A DNA stretch of 64,000 bases. It comes from JBBRCE01 sp038205115. Lineage in GTDB: Bacteria > Planctomycetota > Planctomycetia > Pirellulales > JBBRCE01. The notes below the pieces were generated by a model. The model ran no database searches and was not told where the DNA came from. It was given only the letters and a program-made list of their open reading frames with translations. The DNA is taken from NCBI GenBank assembly GCA_038205115.1, contig JBBRCE010000006.1:62001-126000 (forward strand), written 5' to 3'. The position numbers and the translations under genes were made by a program. Of the stretch, positions 16,410 through 25,734 are shown piece by piece (the stretch's first letter is position 1; each line of letters starts with the position of its first letter).

Positions 16410-17324
16410 ATGGTTGATTTGCACAGCGGCTGGATTTCGTGCCGCGCTCCGGTGGCGATTGGACTTGTTGCGTTGTGCTTATTCGCTGCGCCAGCACTCG
16501 CGCAGCCGGCGAAAACCGCCGCGCCGCCAGCGCCCTTTGAAAATTCCATCGGCCTGAAATTGCAATTGATACCGGCCGGCACGTTTGCGATGGGGCAGGA
16601 TCGCAAAACGGAAGACGTGCTGGAAGAAGCCAAAATTCATAACAAGAACGCCAATTCGGCTTGGTACGACGCTGAGTTGGATAAGCATAAGACGACCGTC
16701 AAGGCATTTTACATCGGCGTCTATTCCGTGACGCAAGAAGAATACGCCAAGGTGATGGGCAATAACCCCAGTTGGTTTGCCGCCTCGGGCGATGGCAAGT
16801 TAGCGGTCAAGGATTTGAAAAGCACCGCCCGCTTTCCGGTCGAAAATGTTTCCTGGCGCGAGGCTCAAGAATTTTGCGCCAAGCTCAAAGAATTGGATCA
16901 CCACGATTATCGTTTGCCGTCGGAAGCTGAGTGGGAATATGCCTGCCGTGCCGGTACGACGATGGCATTTCATACGGGCCGCAAATTGACCGCTAAGAGC
17001 GCCAATTTTTGTGACGATCCGCGCGGTGCAAAAGTCAAAGCCACCTGGATTCAGCATCCGGTTGACGTCGGATCGTATCCGCCTAACGCGTTCGGTTTGT
17101 ACGACATGCACGGCAACGTCTGGCAGTGGTGCCAGGATTTGTTTACGCCCAAGTACGGTGTGTTATCGTTGAACTCGCATCGCGTTTTGCGAGGCGGCAG
17201 TTGGGGCAGTTTATCGGTCGATTGTCGCAGTTCGCGCCGGCTTGATGGCGATCCAAAACGGGGCGATTTCTATACCGGATTTCGCATCGCACTGGACGCC
17301 GACCAATGGAAAGACGCCAAATAG
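16410..17324 (+). CDS. Secreted FGE-sulfatase (SUMF1-like) domain protein
   Basis: 304 aa. I use the ATG at 16410 because GGAG lies nine bases upstream, and the protein then opens with a signal peptide (VAIGLVALCLFAAPALAQPA). The rest is one FGE-sulfatase domain: LQLIPAGTFAMGQD, FYIGVYSVTQEEYAKVMG, FPVENVSWREAQEFC, YRLPSEAEWEYACRAGT, LYDMHGNVWQWC, HRVLRGGSWGS and TGFRIAL. As in the caspase fusion, the first of the two catalytic Cys of authentic formylglycine-generating enzymes is missing (GGSWGS), so it is probably a binding or modified-activity member. It starts 31 bases after ftsH and may be co-transcribed with it. Confidence 0.9.
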   Translation: MVDLHSGWISCRAPVAIGLVALCLFAAPALAQPAKTAAPPAPFENSIGLKLQLIPAGTFAMGQDRKTEDVLEEAKIHNKNANSAWYDAELDKHKTTVKAFYIGVYSVTQEEYAKVMGNNPSWFAASGDGKLAVKDLKSTARFPVENVSWREAQEFCAKLKELDHHDYRLPSEAEWEYACRAGTTMAFHTGRKLTAKSANFCDDPRGAKVKATWIQHPVDVGSYPPNAFGLYDMHGNVWQWCQDLFTPKYGVLSLNSHRVLRGGSWGSLSVDCRSSRRLDGDPKRGDFYTGFRIALDADQWKDAK

Positions 17325-17417
17325 ACCGATCAAACGATGGTTGGCTGCCGCTTAGAACGGCACCATTTGCCTGACGCATTGCTGTGATTTTTCGAACTCC
17401 TGCCCCGCGAGTGTACG

Positions 17418-18170
17418 ATGACTGGACTTCGCTCCCTGCAACGTTTTTGGATGCTCCTCGGACTGAGTTCGTTGATTGCCGCCGGCAGTTGGTTGGTGGC
17501 GGGCGAGTGGAAGAGCGGCAAGAAGTGGGCCGAGCCAAAAGTCGTGCAGCCAGGCGAGGGAACAGCGCCGCCATCGGATGCCATCATATTGTTCGACGGC
17601 AAGAACCTGGATCAATGGACCCACGGCGAGAAATGGAAAATCGCCGATGGAGTGGCGACCGTCAGTGGCGGCGATATCGAGACTAAGCAAGAATTTGGCG
17701 ACTGCCAGTTGCACATTGAATGGGCGTCGCCTGAGCAAGTCAAAGGAGATGGCCAAGGACGCGGTAACAGCGGCGTGTTTCTTTCCAATCGTTACGAAGT
17801 TCAAGTGCTCGACTCGTACAGCAACCCAACGTATTTCGACGGTCAGGCGGCAGCCATCTACAAGCAGCATCCGCCGCTCGTCAACGCCTGTCGCAAACCG
17901 GGTGAGTGGCAAGTGTACGACATCATCTACCAGGTGCCGCGTTTTAACGAAGACAAAACTCTGAAGACGCCGGGCTATGTGACCGTACTGCAAAACGGCA
18001 TCGTCGTGCAAAATCACACCGAGATCGAAGGCGATACTTCCTGGGACACGCCGCCAACGTTGAAGGCTCACCCGCTCGAGCAGCCGATTCACTTACAAAA
18101 CCATGGCAATCCGGTGCGCTATCGCAACATCTGGCTTCGCGAGTTGCAAACGATCGCACCGCTGCCGTGA
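17418..18170 (+). CDS. Secreted DUF1080 family protein (3-keto-disaccharide hydrolase type)
   Basis: 250 aa with an N-terminal export signal (FWMLLGLSSLIAAGSWLVAG). The DUF1080 / 3-keto-disaccharide hydrolase signature is clear: IILFDGKNLDQWTHGEKWKIADGVATVSGGDI, then GNSGVFLSNRYEVQVLDSY and the closing HLQNHGNPVRYRNIWLREL. The fold is a concanavalin-like beta-sandwich, and characterised members cleave 3-keto-glycosides. Planctomycetes carry many copies in polysaccharide breakdown. The domain is complete, and the gene is single, 93 bases after the FGE-like gene. Confidence 0.92.
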   Translation: MTGLRSLQRFWMLLGLSSLIAAGSWLVAGEWKSGKKWAEPKVVQPGEGTAPPSDAIILFDGKNLDQWTHGEKWKIADGVATVSGGDIETKQEFGDCQLHIEWASPEQVKGDGQGRGNSGVFLSNRYEVQVLDSYSNPTYFDGQAAAIYKQHPPLVNACRKPGEWQVYDIIYQVPRFNEDKTLKTPGYVTVLQNGIVVQNHTEIEGDTSWDTPPTLKAHPLEQPIHLQNHGNPVRYRNIWLRELQTIAPLP

Positions 18171-18221
18171 TGGTTGCGAGCAAAGCAACAGCGTTGACGG
18201 CTTGCGCGGCGTAAAGCGTAA

Positions 18222-18250
18222 TTGACCTGAATTTCTTAAAACGCTAGACT
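18222..18250 (+). promoter_or_regulatory. Likely promoter of ispE-spoVG
   Basis: TTGACC at 18222-18227, a 17-base spacer and TAGACT at 18245-18250. It points at ispE, giving a leader of about 170 bases. Confidence 0.55.
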
Positions 18251-18428
18251 GCAAGCGTCCAGTTTGTTTTGTGGGTACATCCGTGCAAATCATCTCTGGT
18301 GAGCGGGCAGCTCTGTGTTCGATCTGAACAGTTAGAACGGTTGGCGACAATTGCCGCGGCAGTCGGCTTCGACGGCAGGCGACGGTCAACTCGATCCGCG
18401 GCGGAATCATGGCCGCAGGAGTGCGAAC

Positions 18429-19331
18429 GTGTATATTCGCAAAGTGCACAACGCCTATGAGTTGTTGGCGCCCGCCAAGCTGAACTTATTCTTTGAAGTG
18501 CTGGCCAAACGAGCTGATGGCTTCCATGAGATTGAAACTCTCATGGCGCCAATTGCCTGTTACGACACACTGACGGTCGCCGAGGATCGCACCGGAAGTC
18601 TGTCGTTGATCTGCCAGACTGCGCAAAAGGCGCCGAGTTTAACGGACGTTTTGGGGACCGTGCCCAGCGATCGGCAAAACATTGCTTACCGCGCCGTCGA
18701 ATTGCTCCGCGCGCGAGCCGGTCTATCGTCCGGTTTGCGAATGTGCCTGACCAAACGAATTCCGGCAATGGCCGGTTTGGGCGGTGGCAGTAGCGATGCT
18801 GCGGCCGCGCTGATTGGTGCGAACCTGGTTTGGCAGCTCGGCTGGTCTCGCGCTCAGCTTGCGGAGCTTGCAGCCGAACTGGGCAGCGATGTGCCATTCT
18901 TTTTATATCGCGGCTTCGCGATTTGCCGCGGGAGAGGCGAGCGTATTGAGCCCTTGCAGTTGAATTGCCCAATGGCCGTGGTCGTTGCCCGTCCGCCAGT
19001 TGGATTATCTACCCCAGAGGTTTACAAGAACTGCCGCGTGGGCGAGCCAGCCATTTCGCTCAATCCGCTTGTGGCTGGCTTACGGAGCGGAAAGGTGGTT
19101 CAAATCGCACGCCATTTGCACAACCGGTTGCAGACCGCTGCGGCGGAAATGTCTTCATGGATCGCCAAAATGCAAATTGCGTTCAATGGGCTGAATTGTC
19201 TGGGCCATCAGATGAGCGGCAGCGGCAGCAGTTACTTCGGAATTTGTGCGAATCTCAAACATGCGCGCCATGCCGCCGCACGATTGCGATCCGCGGGCCT
19301 GGGCTGGGCGATTGCCGCCCAGTGTGGTTGA
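18429..19331 (+). CDS. ispE: 4-(cytidine 5'-diphospho)-2-C-methyl-D-erythritol kinase IspE
   Basis: 300 aa from the GTG at 18429, which has AGGAG seven bases upstream; the upstream open frame to 18351 is unlike coding sequence. GHMP kinase of the non-mevalonate isoprenoid pathway, phosphorylating CDP-methylerythritol with ATP. The family opening APAKLNLFFEVLAKRADGFHEIETLM and the ATP loop PAMAGLGGGSSDAAAAL are intact, as is ELGSDVPFFL. The C-terminal MSGSGSSYFGI motif is present. spoVG follows on the same strand, an arrangement also known from Firmicutes. Confidence 0.95.
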   Translation: MYIRKVHNAYELLAPAKLNLFFEVLAKRADGFHEIETLMAPIACYDTLTVAEDRTGSLSLICQTAQKAPSLTDVLGTVPSDRQNIAYRAVELLRARAGLSSGLRMCLTKRIPAMAGLGGGSSDAAAALIGANLVWQLGWSRAQLAELAAELGSDVPFFLYRGFAICRGRGERIEPLQLNCPMAVVVARPPVGLSTPEVYKNCRVGEPAISLNPLVAGLRSGKVVQIARHLHNRLQTAAAEMSSWIAKMQIAFNGLNCLGHQMSGSGSSYFGICANLKHARHAAARLRSAGLGWAIAAQCG

Positions 19332-19480
19332 GAAACGATTGTCGCTGCTGATGATCTTAAAATTGCAATCTGAGGGAACGACAAGCTGAGTTTCGCGGGA
19401 CACGGATCTGCCGCCGAAGTGCAAGATGCAGGAATCGACGGTCGGGCAGGGATTTGCCAAATTGCGAAGGAGAAACAACT

Positions 19481-20197
19481 GTGGAAGTCACCGAAGTTCG
19501 CATCAAATTGATGGACGACGCGGGCGAACGCCTGCAGGCCTTTTGTTCGATCACACTTGACGACTGCTTCGTCATTCGCGATCTGAAAATCATCGAGCGG
19601 TCCACCGGACCCTTCGTCGCCATGCCCAGCCGCAAGCTTACGGCGCACTGCGGCCAATGCGGCTGCAAAAACTACCTCCGCGCGGCATTTTGCAATCAGT
19701 GTGGCGGGCGCTTATCGCAAGATCGCGCCGGCAAAGATGAAGAAGGCCGCGCCAAACTCTATGCGGATATCGCGCACCCCATTAACGCCGCCTGCCGTGA
19801 GCTGATTCAACATCGCGTGATCGAAGAATTCCGAGCGGAACTGGAACGCGTGAAATTGCCGGGCTATGTTTCGCGCTACGATGACTTCGATCATGACGAA
19901 GGCCCGAGCGATCCGCCAGCGAGCGCCAAGACGTTGCGTTACGATCAGCCGGAAAAAGCCGTACAACGACCGGCCAATAGCCCAGCGCCGCCAGCCAAGC
20001 CAGCGGTGGCTAATCCGTCGCCAGTAAAGCTCGCGCCAAGTGCCAACTCATCGTCCGCCAAGCAGGCGATCGTGCAAACGGCCGAGAAATCCACCCGACC
20101 GCCGCACCACGGCATCAAGCCGGTGAATGCGGCAGAGCGTGAGTCCGCGCGAAATCCCTCGGCGGATCGGGACGACTTCGGTGCGGGCATCTTTTGA
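19481..20197 (+). CDS. spoVG: SpoVG-family protein with an embedded zinc ribbon
   Basis: 238 aa from the GTG at 19481 (AGGAG eight bases upstream). The SpoVG core is clear: VTEVRIKLMDD, LQAFCSITLDDCFVIRDLKII, GPFVAMPSRKL, then DIAHPINAACRELIQ. SpoVG proteins bind nucleic acids and act as global regulators of envelope and division functions. Unlike the roughly 95-aa classical form, residues 57-74 insert a Cys4 zinc ribbon (Cys57, Cys60, Cys71, Cys74) in the loop between MPSRKL and DIAHP. About 110 Pro/Ala/Ser-rich residues follow, probably disordered. It lies 150 bases after ispE. Confidence 0.9.
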   Translation: MEVTEVRIKLMDDAGERLQAFCSITLDDCFVIRDLKIIERSTGPFVAMPSRKLTAHCGQCGCKNYLRAAFCNQCGGRLSQDRAGKDEEGRAKLYADIAHPINAACRELIQHRVIEEFRAELERVKLPGYVSRYDDFDHDEGPSDPPASAKTLRYDQPEKAVQRPANSPAPPAKPAVANPSPVKLAPSANSSSAKQAIVQTAEKSTRPPHHGIKPVNAAERESARNPSADRDDFGAGIF

Positions 20198-20313
20198 CCA
20201 TCGGAGGAACTTGAGAGATTCGAGAAAAGATCGGTTCTTAGGGGGTTTATTGGCCTTAACAATTCGCCGCCCGAATTTGCTCGACTTTCCGTTTCCTTTT
20301 TACCACGTTGCGT

Positions 20314-20341
20314 TTGCACATCATTCCGTGTGAGCTAGAGT
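20314..20341 (+). promoter_or_regulatory. Possible promoter of the small lipoprotein gene
   Basis: TTGCAC at 20314-20319, a 16-base spacer and TAGAGT at 20336-20341, about 57 bases before the start codon at 20398. Confidence 0.45.
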
Positions 20342-20397
20342 TGCCTATCGGCATCGCGCTTCGCGAAGCCGACGACTCGCTGTACGGAGACCATGCC

Positions 20398-20697
20398 ATG
20401 CGTAAGTTCTTGTTTGTGTTGATTGCCGCGGCCGTTCTGCCTTCGGCCGGATGTCGGTCAGCCTTTGAGTCCGTCGTTTCGGTGGAAACGCAAAAGAACA
20501 ATTGGATTCGCGAACATGTCTATGGCGGTGGACGACGCCACGAGGCGAGCGAATGCATGTACGGCGGTCAGTTTCAAGACGTACAGTACGGCGGTGAGAT
20601 GATCGGTGGCGACGGCATGATGGTTGGTGAGCCAATCATTACCGACGGCGCGATGATCTCCGGCGGTAACCCAGGCTGCCAATCCTGCGGGCACTAA
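20398..20697 (+). CDS. Small Gly/Met-rich lipoprotein of unknown function
   Basis: 99 aa from the ATG at 20398, with GGAGA eight bases before it. The lipoprotein signal is FLFVLIAAAVLPSAGC, with Cys19 lipidated. The mature part is short and rich in Gly, Met and Tyr (YGGQFQDVQYGGEMIGG, DGMMVGEPIITDGAMISGG) and ends GCQSCGH, a possible metal-binding or disulfide end. Small lipoproteins of this composition are frequent in planctomycetes; no function is known. It is convergent with purQ. Confidence 0.8.
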   Translation: MRKFLFVLIAAAVLPSAGCRSAFESVVSVETQKNNWIREHVYGGGRRHEASECMYGGQFQDVQYGGEMIGGDGMMVGEPIITDGAMISGGNPGCQSCGH

Positions 20698-20738
20698 TCA
20701 CATTCGCGGCGTGCTTGGTAAATTGCCTCGCGGCGCGC

Positions 20739-21563
20739 TTACTTGAAATACGCCACGGCGTTTTCGAACAGCTTTAAACCATCGCCCACGGCCTTGGCTT
20801 CGCCGCGTGTCCAGCGCGGATGATGCGTGGGATCGATGTGCCGCTCTGGATGCGGCATCAACCCCAGCACGCGTCCGCTACTGTCGCAAAAGCCCGCAAC
20901 GGAACCGCGCGAACCATTGGGGTTCTGCGGATACGGCACATCGTCCCCGGAATCGCTCGCCGCCGGGACGATCGTGGCGTTCGTACTGCCGGCGGACGTT
21001 TTCAGCGGCGTATATCGCAAGGCAATGCGGCCTTGCTGACCAAGGCGTGCCAGCGTGGCTTCATCGCGGCAGACGAAGTTTCCTTCGGCGTGGGCGACCG
21101 GCAAGTACATCTCGTGAATGCCCTGCAGAAACACGCAATTGGTGGAACGCACGCCCAACTGCACCCAGCGATCTTCGAAGCGGCCCGAGCGATTGAACGT
21201 CAGCGTGGCTTCCGGACCGGTTTGAGGATCAACGTCCAGTAGCACGTTGCCCGTTCTTGCGAGAATCTGAAAACCGTTGCAGATGCCGAGGATCAGCTTG
21301 CCTGCCGCCTTAAACTGCTGCAACTGATCGGCCAAGTGCGACTGGATTTGACTGCCGAGAATCCGCCCCGCAGCAATATCGTCGCCGTAACTGAATCCGC
21401 CCGGCAAGCAAAGAATTTGAAAGTCGGCAAATTGCCGCGGATTTTCCAGCAGCCGATTGATATGCAAGCGCTCGGTCACGGCGCCAGCGCGCTCAAACGC
21501 AAAAGCAGTTTCTAAATCGCAGTTTGTGCCGGGAGCACGCAGTATCAAAACTTTAGGCGGCAT
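20739..21563 (-). CDS. purQ: Phosphoribosylformylglycinamidine synthase subunit PurQ
   Basis: 274 aa. Class I glutamine amidotransferase that supplies ammonia to PurL in step four of purine synthesis. The opening KVLILRAPGTNCDLETAFAFERAGA, the GGFSYGDD motif and the nucleophile Cys in ILGICNGFQIL are present; the C-terminal GLMPHPERH holds the catalytic His and Glu region. It starts seven bases after the purL stop, so it is co-translated. It is a separate gene, so PurL lacks the fused glutaminase domain. Confidence 0.96.
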   Translation of the reverse strand: MPPKVLILRAPGTNCDLETAFAFERAGAVTERLHINRLLENPRQFADFQILCLPGGFSYGDDIAAGRILGSQIQSHLADQLQQFKAAGKLILGICNGFQILARTGNVLLDVDPQTGPEATLTFNRSGRFEDRWVQLGVRSTNCVFLQGIHEMYLPVAHAEGNFVCRDEATLARLGQQGRIALRYTPLKTSAGSTNATIVPAASDSGDDVPYPQNPNGSRGSVAGFCDSSGRVLGLMPHPERHIDPTHHPRWTRGEAKAVGDGLKLFENAVAYFK

Positions 21564-21570
21564 GTCTTTC

Positions 21571-24534
21571 TTACCAACGCAGCGGTTTTTGCCAGGCTTC
21601 TTTCAAATCGGCCAGGTCGGCCTCAACGACATGTTCAATTTCCAGCAGATCCACAGGCTCGGCCGGCGCGCCGGCTTCGTCGAATCCCACAATCAGCAGT
21701 TGCGGCTTGGCCAGTACCTCGCCCACTACGGCGTGTGGAACCTGTCCGATGGCGTGCTCGAAAGCGATCATGTTTTCGGCCGCAACTTCGCACAAGAACC
21801 GCGTGTTGGACTCCGAGAACAGCAAAATGCTGGTTGCCCGCTGGCTAATATCCAACGTGTGGGGCACTTGTTTCAAAAAGATGCGGGCGCCGAGACCGCC
21901 GGCAAATGCCATTTCGGCAGCGGCCACTGCCAGGCCGCCTTCGCTTAAATCGTGGCATGCGCGAATGATGCCCGCCTGAATGGCCTGATGTATGGCCGCG
22001 AAGGTTGCGTTGGCCACGCCGGCGTCCACTTGCGGCACGTATCCGCCAGTGAGCGATTCCACCTGCGCAAAGTGCGAGCCGCCAAGTTCATCCTTGGTCA
22101 AACCAACCAAATACAACAGGCTGCCAGGCTGCTTGAGGTCCATCGTGACGCAGCGACTCACGTCGTCGACTTGCCCTAGCGCACTGATCAGTAGCGACGG
22201 CGGAATGGCGATGGACCGTTTTTGCCCATCGTCGGTCGCGTAACGAAATTCGTTGTTGAGACTATCTTTGCCGCTGATGAACGGCGTGCCCAGCGCGACG
22301 GCCAAATCGTGGCAGGCGAGCGCCGCACGGACTAGCGAACCGAGCGTTTCGGGTTTTTCGCAATCGCCCCAGCAGAAATTGTCGAGAATGGCAATGCGTT
22401 TGGGATCCGCGCCCACGGCCACGCAATTTCGCAAGGCCTCGTCGATGGCGCTGGCGGCCATGTGATAGGTATCAAAATCGCCGTAATTGGGATTCATGCC
22501 GCAGGAAATCACCAGCCCGCGACGCGAGTTGAGAATCGGTCGGACCACCGCGGCGTCACTGGGTCCGTCGTTGGTAATGCCCACCAGCGGTTTGATCACG
22601 CTGCCGCCTTGAACTTCGTGATCGTACTGGCGGATCACCCATTCTTTGCTGGCCACGTTGAGTGAACCGAGAATCTTGGTCAGCACGCCGGTATAGTCCG
22701 AAAGTGCCGGATGTTCGGAAAGCGGTTGCGGCGCGGTCGGTTGATACACGGCGTCTCGAACCACCGGCGGGCGGCCGTCGTGCAGCAAGCTCATGGGCAA
22801 GTTGCCCACCTCTTCCGCACCGTACATCAATTGCAAACGCCCGGTTGCTACGAACTGCCCGATCACCGTGGCTTCAACGCCTTCCGATTGGCAAAGTTGC
22901 TCGAACTCCGGCCACTGCTCCGCGCCCACCGAGAGCACCATTCGCTCTTGCGCTTCGGAAATCCAAATTTCCGTGTAGTTCAGCCCGTCGTACTTCAGCG
23001 GCACGCGATCGAGCCAGACCACGGCGCCGAGCTCTTCGCCCATTTCGCCCACGGCGCTGGAAAATCCGCCCGCGCCGCAATCGGTAATGGCATGGAACAG
23101 GCCGCGATCGCGGGCTTCTAGAACGACATCCAGCACCATTTTCTCGGTGATGGCGTTGCCGATCTGTACGGCGCCGCCGGAGAGTGTTTCGCTCTCGCTG
23201 GTCAGTTCCGCGGAACTGAACGTTGCGCCGTGGATGCCGTCGCGTCCCGTGCGTCCGCCAATGGCGACGATGTAATCTTCGGCCAAAACTTGCTTAAACG
23301 ATTGATCGCACGGCAAGATGCCGACGTTGCCGCAATACACCAGCGGGTTGCCCAGATAGCGCGGATCGAAGTAGATCGCGCCGTTGACGGTGGGAATTCC
23401 CATGCGGTTGCCGTAATCGCGAACGCCGCTAACCACGCCGCGCATCACGCGTCGCGGATGCAGCACACCGGCGGGCAACTGATCGGCGGCGGTGTCGGGC
23501 GGAGCGAAGCAAAACACGTTAGTGTTGCAGATCGGTTTGGCGCCCATGCCGGTGCCCAGCGGATCGCGAATCACGCCACCCAATCCGGTGTTGGCGCCGC
23601 CATAAGGCTCCAGCGCCGAAGGATGGTTGTGCGTTTCGACTTTGAAAACCACGTTGTGCTGCGCATCGAACTTGACAATGCCGGCGTTGTCTTTAAACAC
23701 GCTGACGCACCAATCGGCCTCGCCCCATTTTTTGCGGAGCTGATCCGTGGCGGCAAAGATCGTTTCTTTGAGCATGTTTTTGAAAGTGCGCTCGCCCTCA
23801 GGTCCGCGATAGGCGATGCGACCTGCCAGCGTTTTGTGACTGCAATGCTCGCTCCACGTTTGCGCGATGGTCTCTAACTCGATATCCGTCGGCTCACGGC
23901 CGAGTTCGCGGAATCGCGCCTGAATGGTTTGCATTTCGGCCAGTTGCAGATAAAGCTGCCCCTGCCGGCTGAGCTGCATCAGCCCCGCGTCATCCAGCGA
24001 ATCGATCGCAACCGTCTGCAGTTTGAACGTATAGGGCGCGCCGAACTCGAGTTTGTCGAACGGCAGCGGTCCGACGATCACTTGTTCGATCGCATCGTTG
24101 GCCAGAAGTTTGGAGGTGAGCATCCGCAGCCGATCGGCCGGCAGTTCGGCGAGCCAATATTTTTTGAAGGTGCGTACGGCGTCGGCCGGAATTTGCAAAT
24201 CGGCGATTGCCGCCAAGGCGCTTTGCGCCACGGGATCCATCACGCCAGGCTTGGGCAATACATGCACGACAACCGGTTTGCCCAGCGGCGCGGCCATCAG
24301 CGCGGCATCGCCAATTGCCGCCACCACGGTCCGCTCGACGATTCGATCCGCCAGCAGATGCTCGGCCAAATGCTTGGCCTGGGCCAAAGTGAGTTGGCCT
24401 TCGACCAAAAAACCGGTCGCTGTTGCCACGGAAAGGTTCTGGGCAACACCGAGATCGGCCGCTTCTTGGGCTACGCGTTGGCCCGCGCGGTCGGGTTGCC
24501 CATCAGCCGGATAAATATCAACTTCCCAAAGCAT
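21571..24534 (-). CDS. purL: Phosphoribosylformylglycinamidine synthase PurL with fused PurS-like N-terminus
   Basis: 987 aa. Catalyses ATP-dependent conversion of FGAR to FGAM, with ammonia from PurQ. The catalytic half has TWSEHCSHKTL, the NHPSALEPYGGANTGLGGVIRD nucleotide loop and a second ATP-grasp-like half ending with SEGGLAVAAAEMAF. It is longer than the small PurL (about 740 aa) that works with separate PurS. The first 160 or so residues appear to contain two PurS-like beta-alpha-beta units (WEVDIYPADGQPDRAGQRV; VVHVLPKPGVMDPVAQSAL), so PurS is probably fused here. tyrA lies 70 bases upstream on the same strand. Confidence 0.96.
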   Translation of the reverse strand: MLWEVDIYPADGQPDRAGQRVAQEAADLGVAQNLSVATATGFLVEGQLTLAQAKHLAEHLLADRIVERTVVAAIGDAALMAAPLGKPVVVHVLPKPGVMDPVAQSALAAIADLQIPADAVRTFKKYWLAELPADRLRMLTSKLLANDAIEQVIVGPLPFDKLEFGAPYTFKLQTVAIDSLDDAGLMQLSRQGQLYLQLAEMQTIQARFRELGREPTDIELETIAQTWSEHCSHKTLAGRIAYRGPEGERTFKNMLKETIFAATDQLRKKWGEADWCVSVFKDNAGIVKFDAQHNVVFKVETHNHPSALEPYGGANTGLGGVIRDPLGTGMGAKPICNTNVFCFAPPDTAADQLPAGVLHPRRVMRGVVSGVRDYGNRMGIPTVNGAIYFDPRYLGNPLVYCGNVGILPCDQSFKQVLAEDYIVAIGGRTGRDGIHGATFSSAELTSESETLSGGAVQIGNAITEKMVLDVVLEARDRGLFHAITDCGAGGFSSAVGEMGEELGAVVWLDRVPLKYDGLNYTEIWISEAQERMVLSVGAEQWPEFEQLCQSEGVEATVIGQFVATGRLQLMYGAEEVGNLPMSLLHDGRPPVVRDAVYQPTAPQPLSEHPALSDYTGVLTKILGSLNVASKEWVIRQYDHEVQGGSVIKPLVGITNDGPSDAAVVRPILNSRRGLVISCGMNPNYGDFDTYHMAASAIDEALRNCVAVGADPKRIAILDNFCWGDCEKPETLGSLVRAALACHDLAVALGTPFISGKDSLNNEFRYATDDGQKRSIAIPPSLLISALGQVDDVSRCVTMDLKQPGSLLYLVGLTKDELGGSHFAQVESLTGGYVPQVDAGVANATFAAIHQAIQAGIIRACHDLSEGGLAVAAAEMAFAGGLGARIFLKQVPHTLDISQRATSILLFSESNTRFLCEVAAENMIAFEHAIGQVPHAVVGEVLAKPQLLIVGFDEAGAPAEPVDLLEIEHVVEADLADLKEAWQKPLRW

Positions 24535-24604
24535 CGCAGTCCATCTTCTGAGTCGAGGAAATGAGTTTTCTGATCGACGATCACATCCCGGAACGTTCGA
24601 GCGA

Positions 24605-25480
24605 CTAATGCAACCCGGAGGTCACCGCCGAGCGAATCTCAATGGCGTCGCGTAAGAGCTTTTCTAAACGGCTGCCATTCCGCTGTTCGATGGCGCCGCG
24701 AAATGCGGCTAACTTTTTCTCGAAGTGCGTGAGCGACTTCAGCACGTTATCGCCGTTGTCCAGCAAGATTTGGCGCCAGAGTCCGGCATCGCCGGCGGCC
24801 ACGCGAGTGGTATCTCGCCAGCCACCGGCCACCAGTGGCAAATCTTGCCGCGCGGTGCTCGCAGCTAATACGGAGGCCAACAGGTGCGGCAAATGGCTGG
24901 TGTTGGCCAATGCCCGATCGTGGGCCACGGGCGACATCTGCATCACCAGCGATCCGAGCGCAGCCCAGAAGTTGCAAACGGCTTCGACATCCGAGGCGGC
25001 TGTCTTGCGTGTGGGCGTAACCAGTGTGACGCGACCGTTAAAAAGATCGGCTTGCGCGTGCTCGACGCCGCTCTTTTCGCTACCGGCCAGCGGATGCGAG
25101 CCGATGAAGCGCGGGCGCGGCGTATGCGATTCAATCGCTTTGACGATCGACAGCTTCGTGCTGCCGGCGTCGGTCACGACGGCACTCGCGCGGCATAGCG
25201 CGGCAATTTCGATCACCTGCGGCGCAATGGAATCGACGGGAGTGCAAACTACAACCAGGTCCGCGTCGGCCACGCCGGTTGCTAAATCCGTGACACCGGC
25301 ATCAATGGCGCCAAGCTGTTCGGCCCGTTTCAGAACGCTGGCGGTACGGCCGATGCCCATCACTTTTTTGGCCAGCTTGCGTTGCCGCAGCGCCAGGCCA
25401 ATCGAGCCGCCAATCAAGCCGACGCCGACGATTGCGACCAGCCCCCATGGAGCCTGCGATGCTGAGGATTGCTCGGACAA
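24605..25480 (-). CDS. tyrA: Prephenate dehydrogenase TyrA
   Basis: 291 aa. Oxidises prephenate to 4-hydroxyphenylpyruvate with NAD(P)+ in tyrosine synthesis. The Rossmann motif VGVGLIGGSIGLAL is at residues 17-30, followed by the GSHPLAGSEKSGVEHA and DLFNGR motifs and the TSHLPHLLASVLA helix of the family. There is no ACT domain, so feedback control must differ from ACT-type enzymes. It is first in the minus-strand tyrA-purL-purQ run. The 254-base stretch 25481-25734 upstream separates it from a divergent lipoprotein gene. Confidence 0.93.
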   Translation of the reverse strand: MSEQSSASQAPWGLVAIVGVGLIGGSIGLALRQRKLAKKVMGIGRTASVLKRAEQLGAIDAGVTDLATGVADADLVVVCTPVDSIAPQVIEIAALCRASAVVTDAGSTKLSIVKAIESHTPRPRFIGSHPLAGSEKSGVEHAQADLFNGRVTLVTPTRKTAASDVEAVCNFWAALGSLVMQMSPVAHDRALANTSHLPHLLASVLAASTARQDLPLVAGGWRDTTRVAAGDAGLWRQILLDNGDNVLKSLTHFEKKLAAFRGAIEQRNGSRLEKLLRDAIEIRSAVTSGLH

Positions 25481-25734
25481 CGTAAAACTTCCGCGACTTT
25501 TGGAAAACCTTGTTTTGGCAAATCGAATCGCCGCCAGGCATGTGGGCGATTGTAGCAGGTCGAGGCCGAATCGTCAGGTGTGCGGAATCTTGGTTCAAAA
25601 ACATTCTGGCGACTGGTTGGCAAGCCAGACGCGGCCTATAAAGTATGCAGCGACATTCGCGCCGCACCCGTCCCTATTTCGCAGTCCAGCAACTCACTGG
25701 CTGCGCAAACGATCGTAACCGTTCGAGGATAATC

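Noticed and set aside
10800..17324. Diversity-generating retroelement (FGE domains as variable targets)
   Set aside because: No reverse transcriptase or template-repeat pair is visible in the window, so the FGE ends are not called variable.
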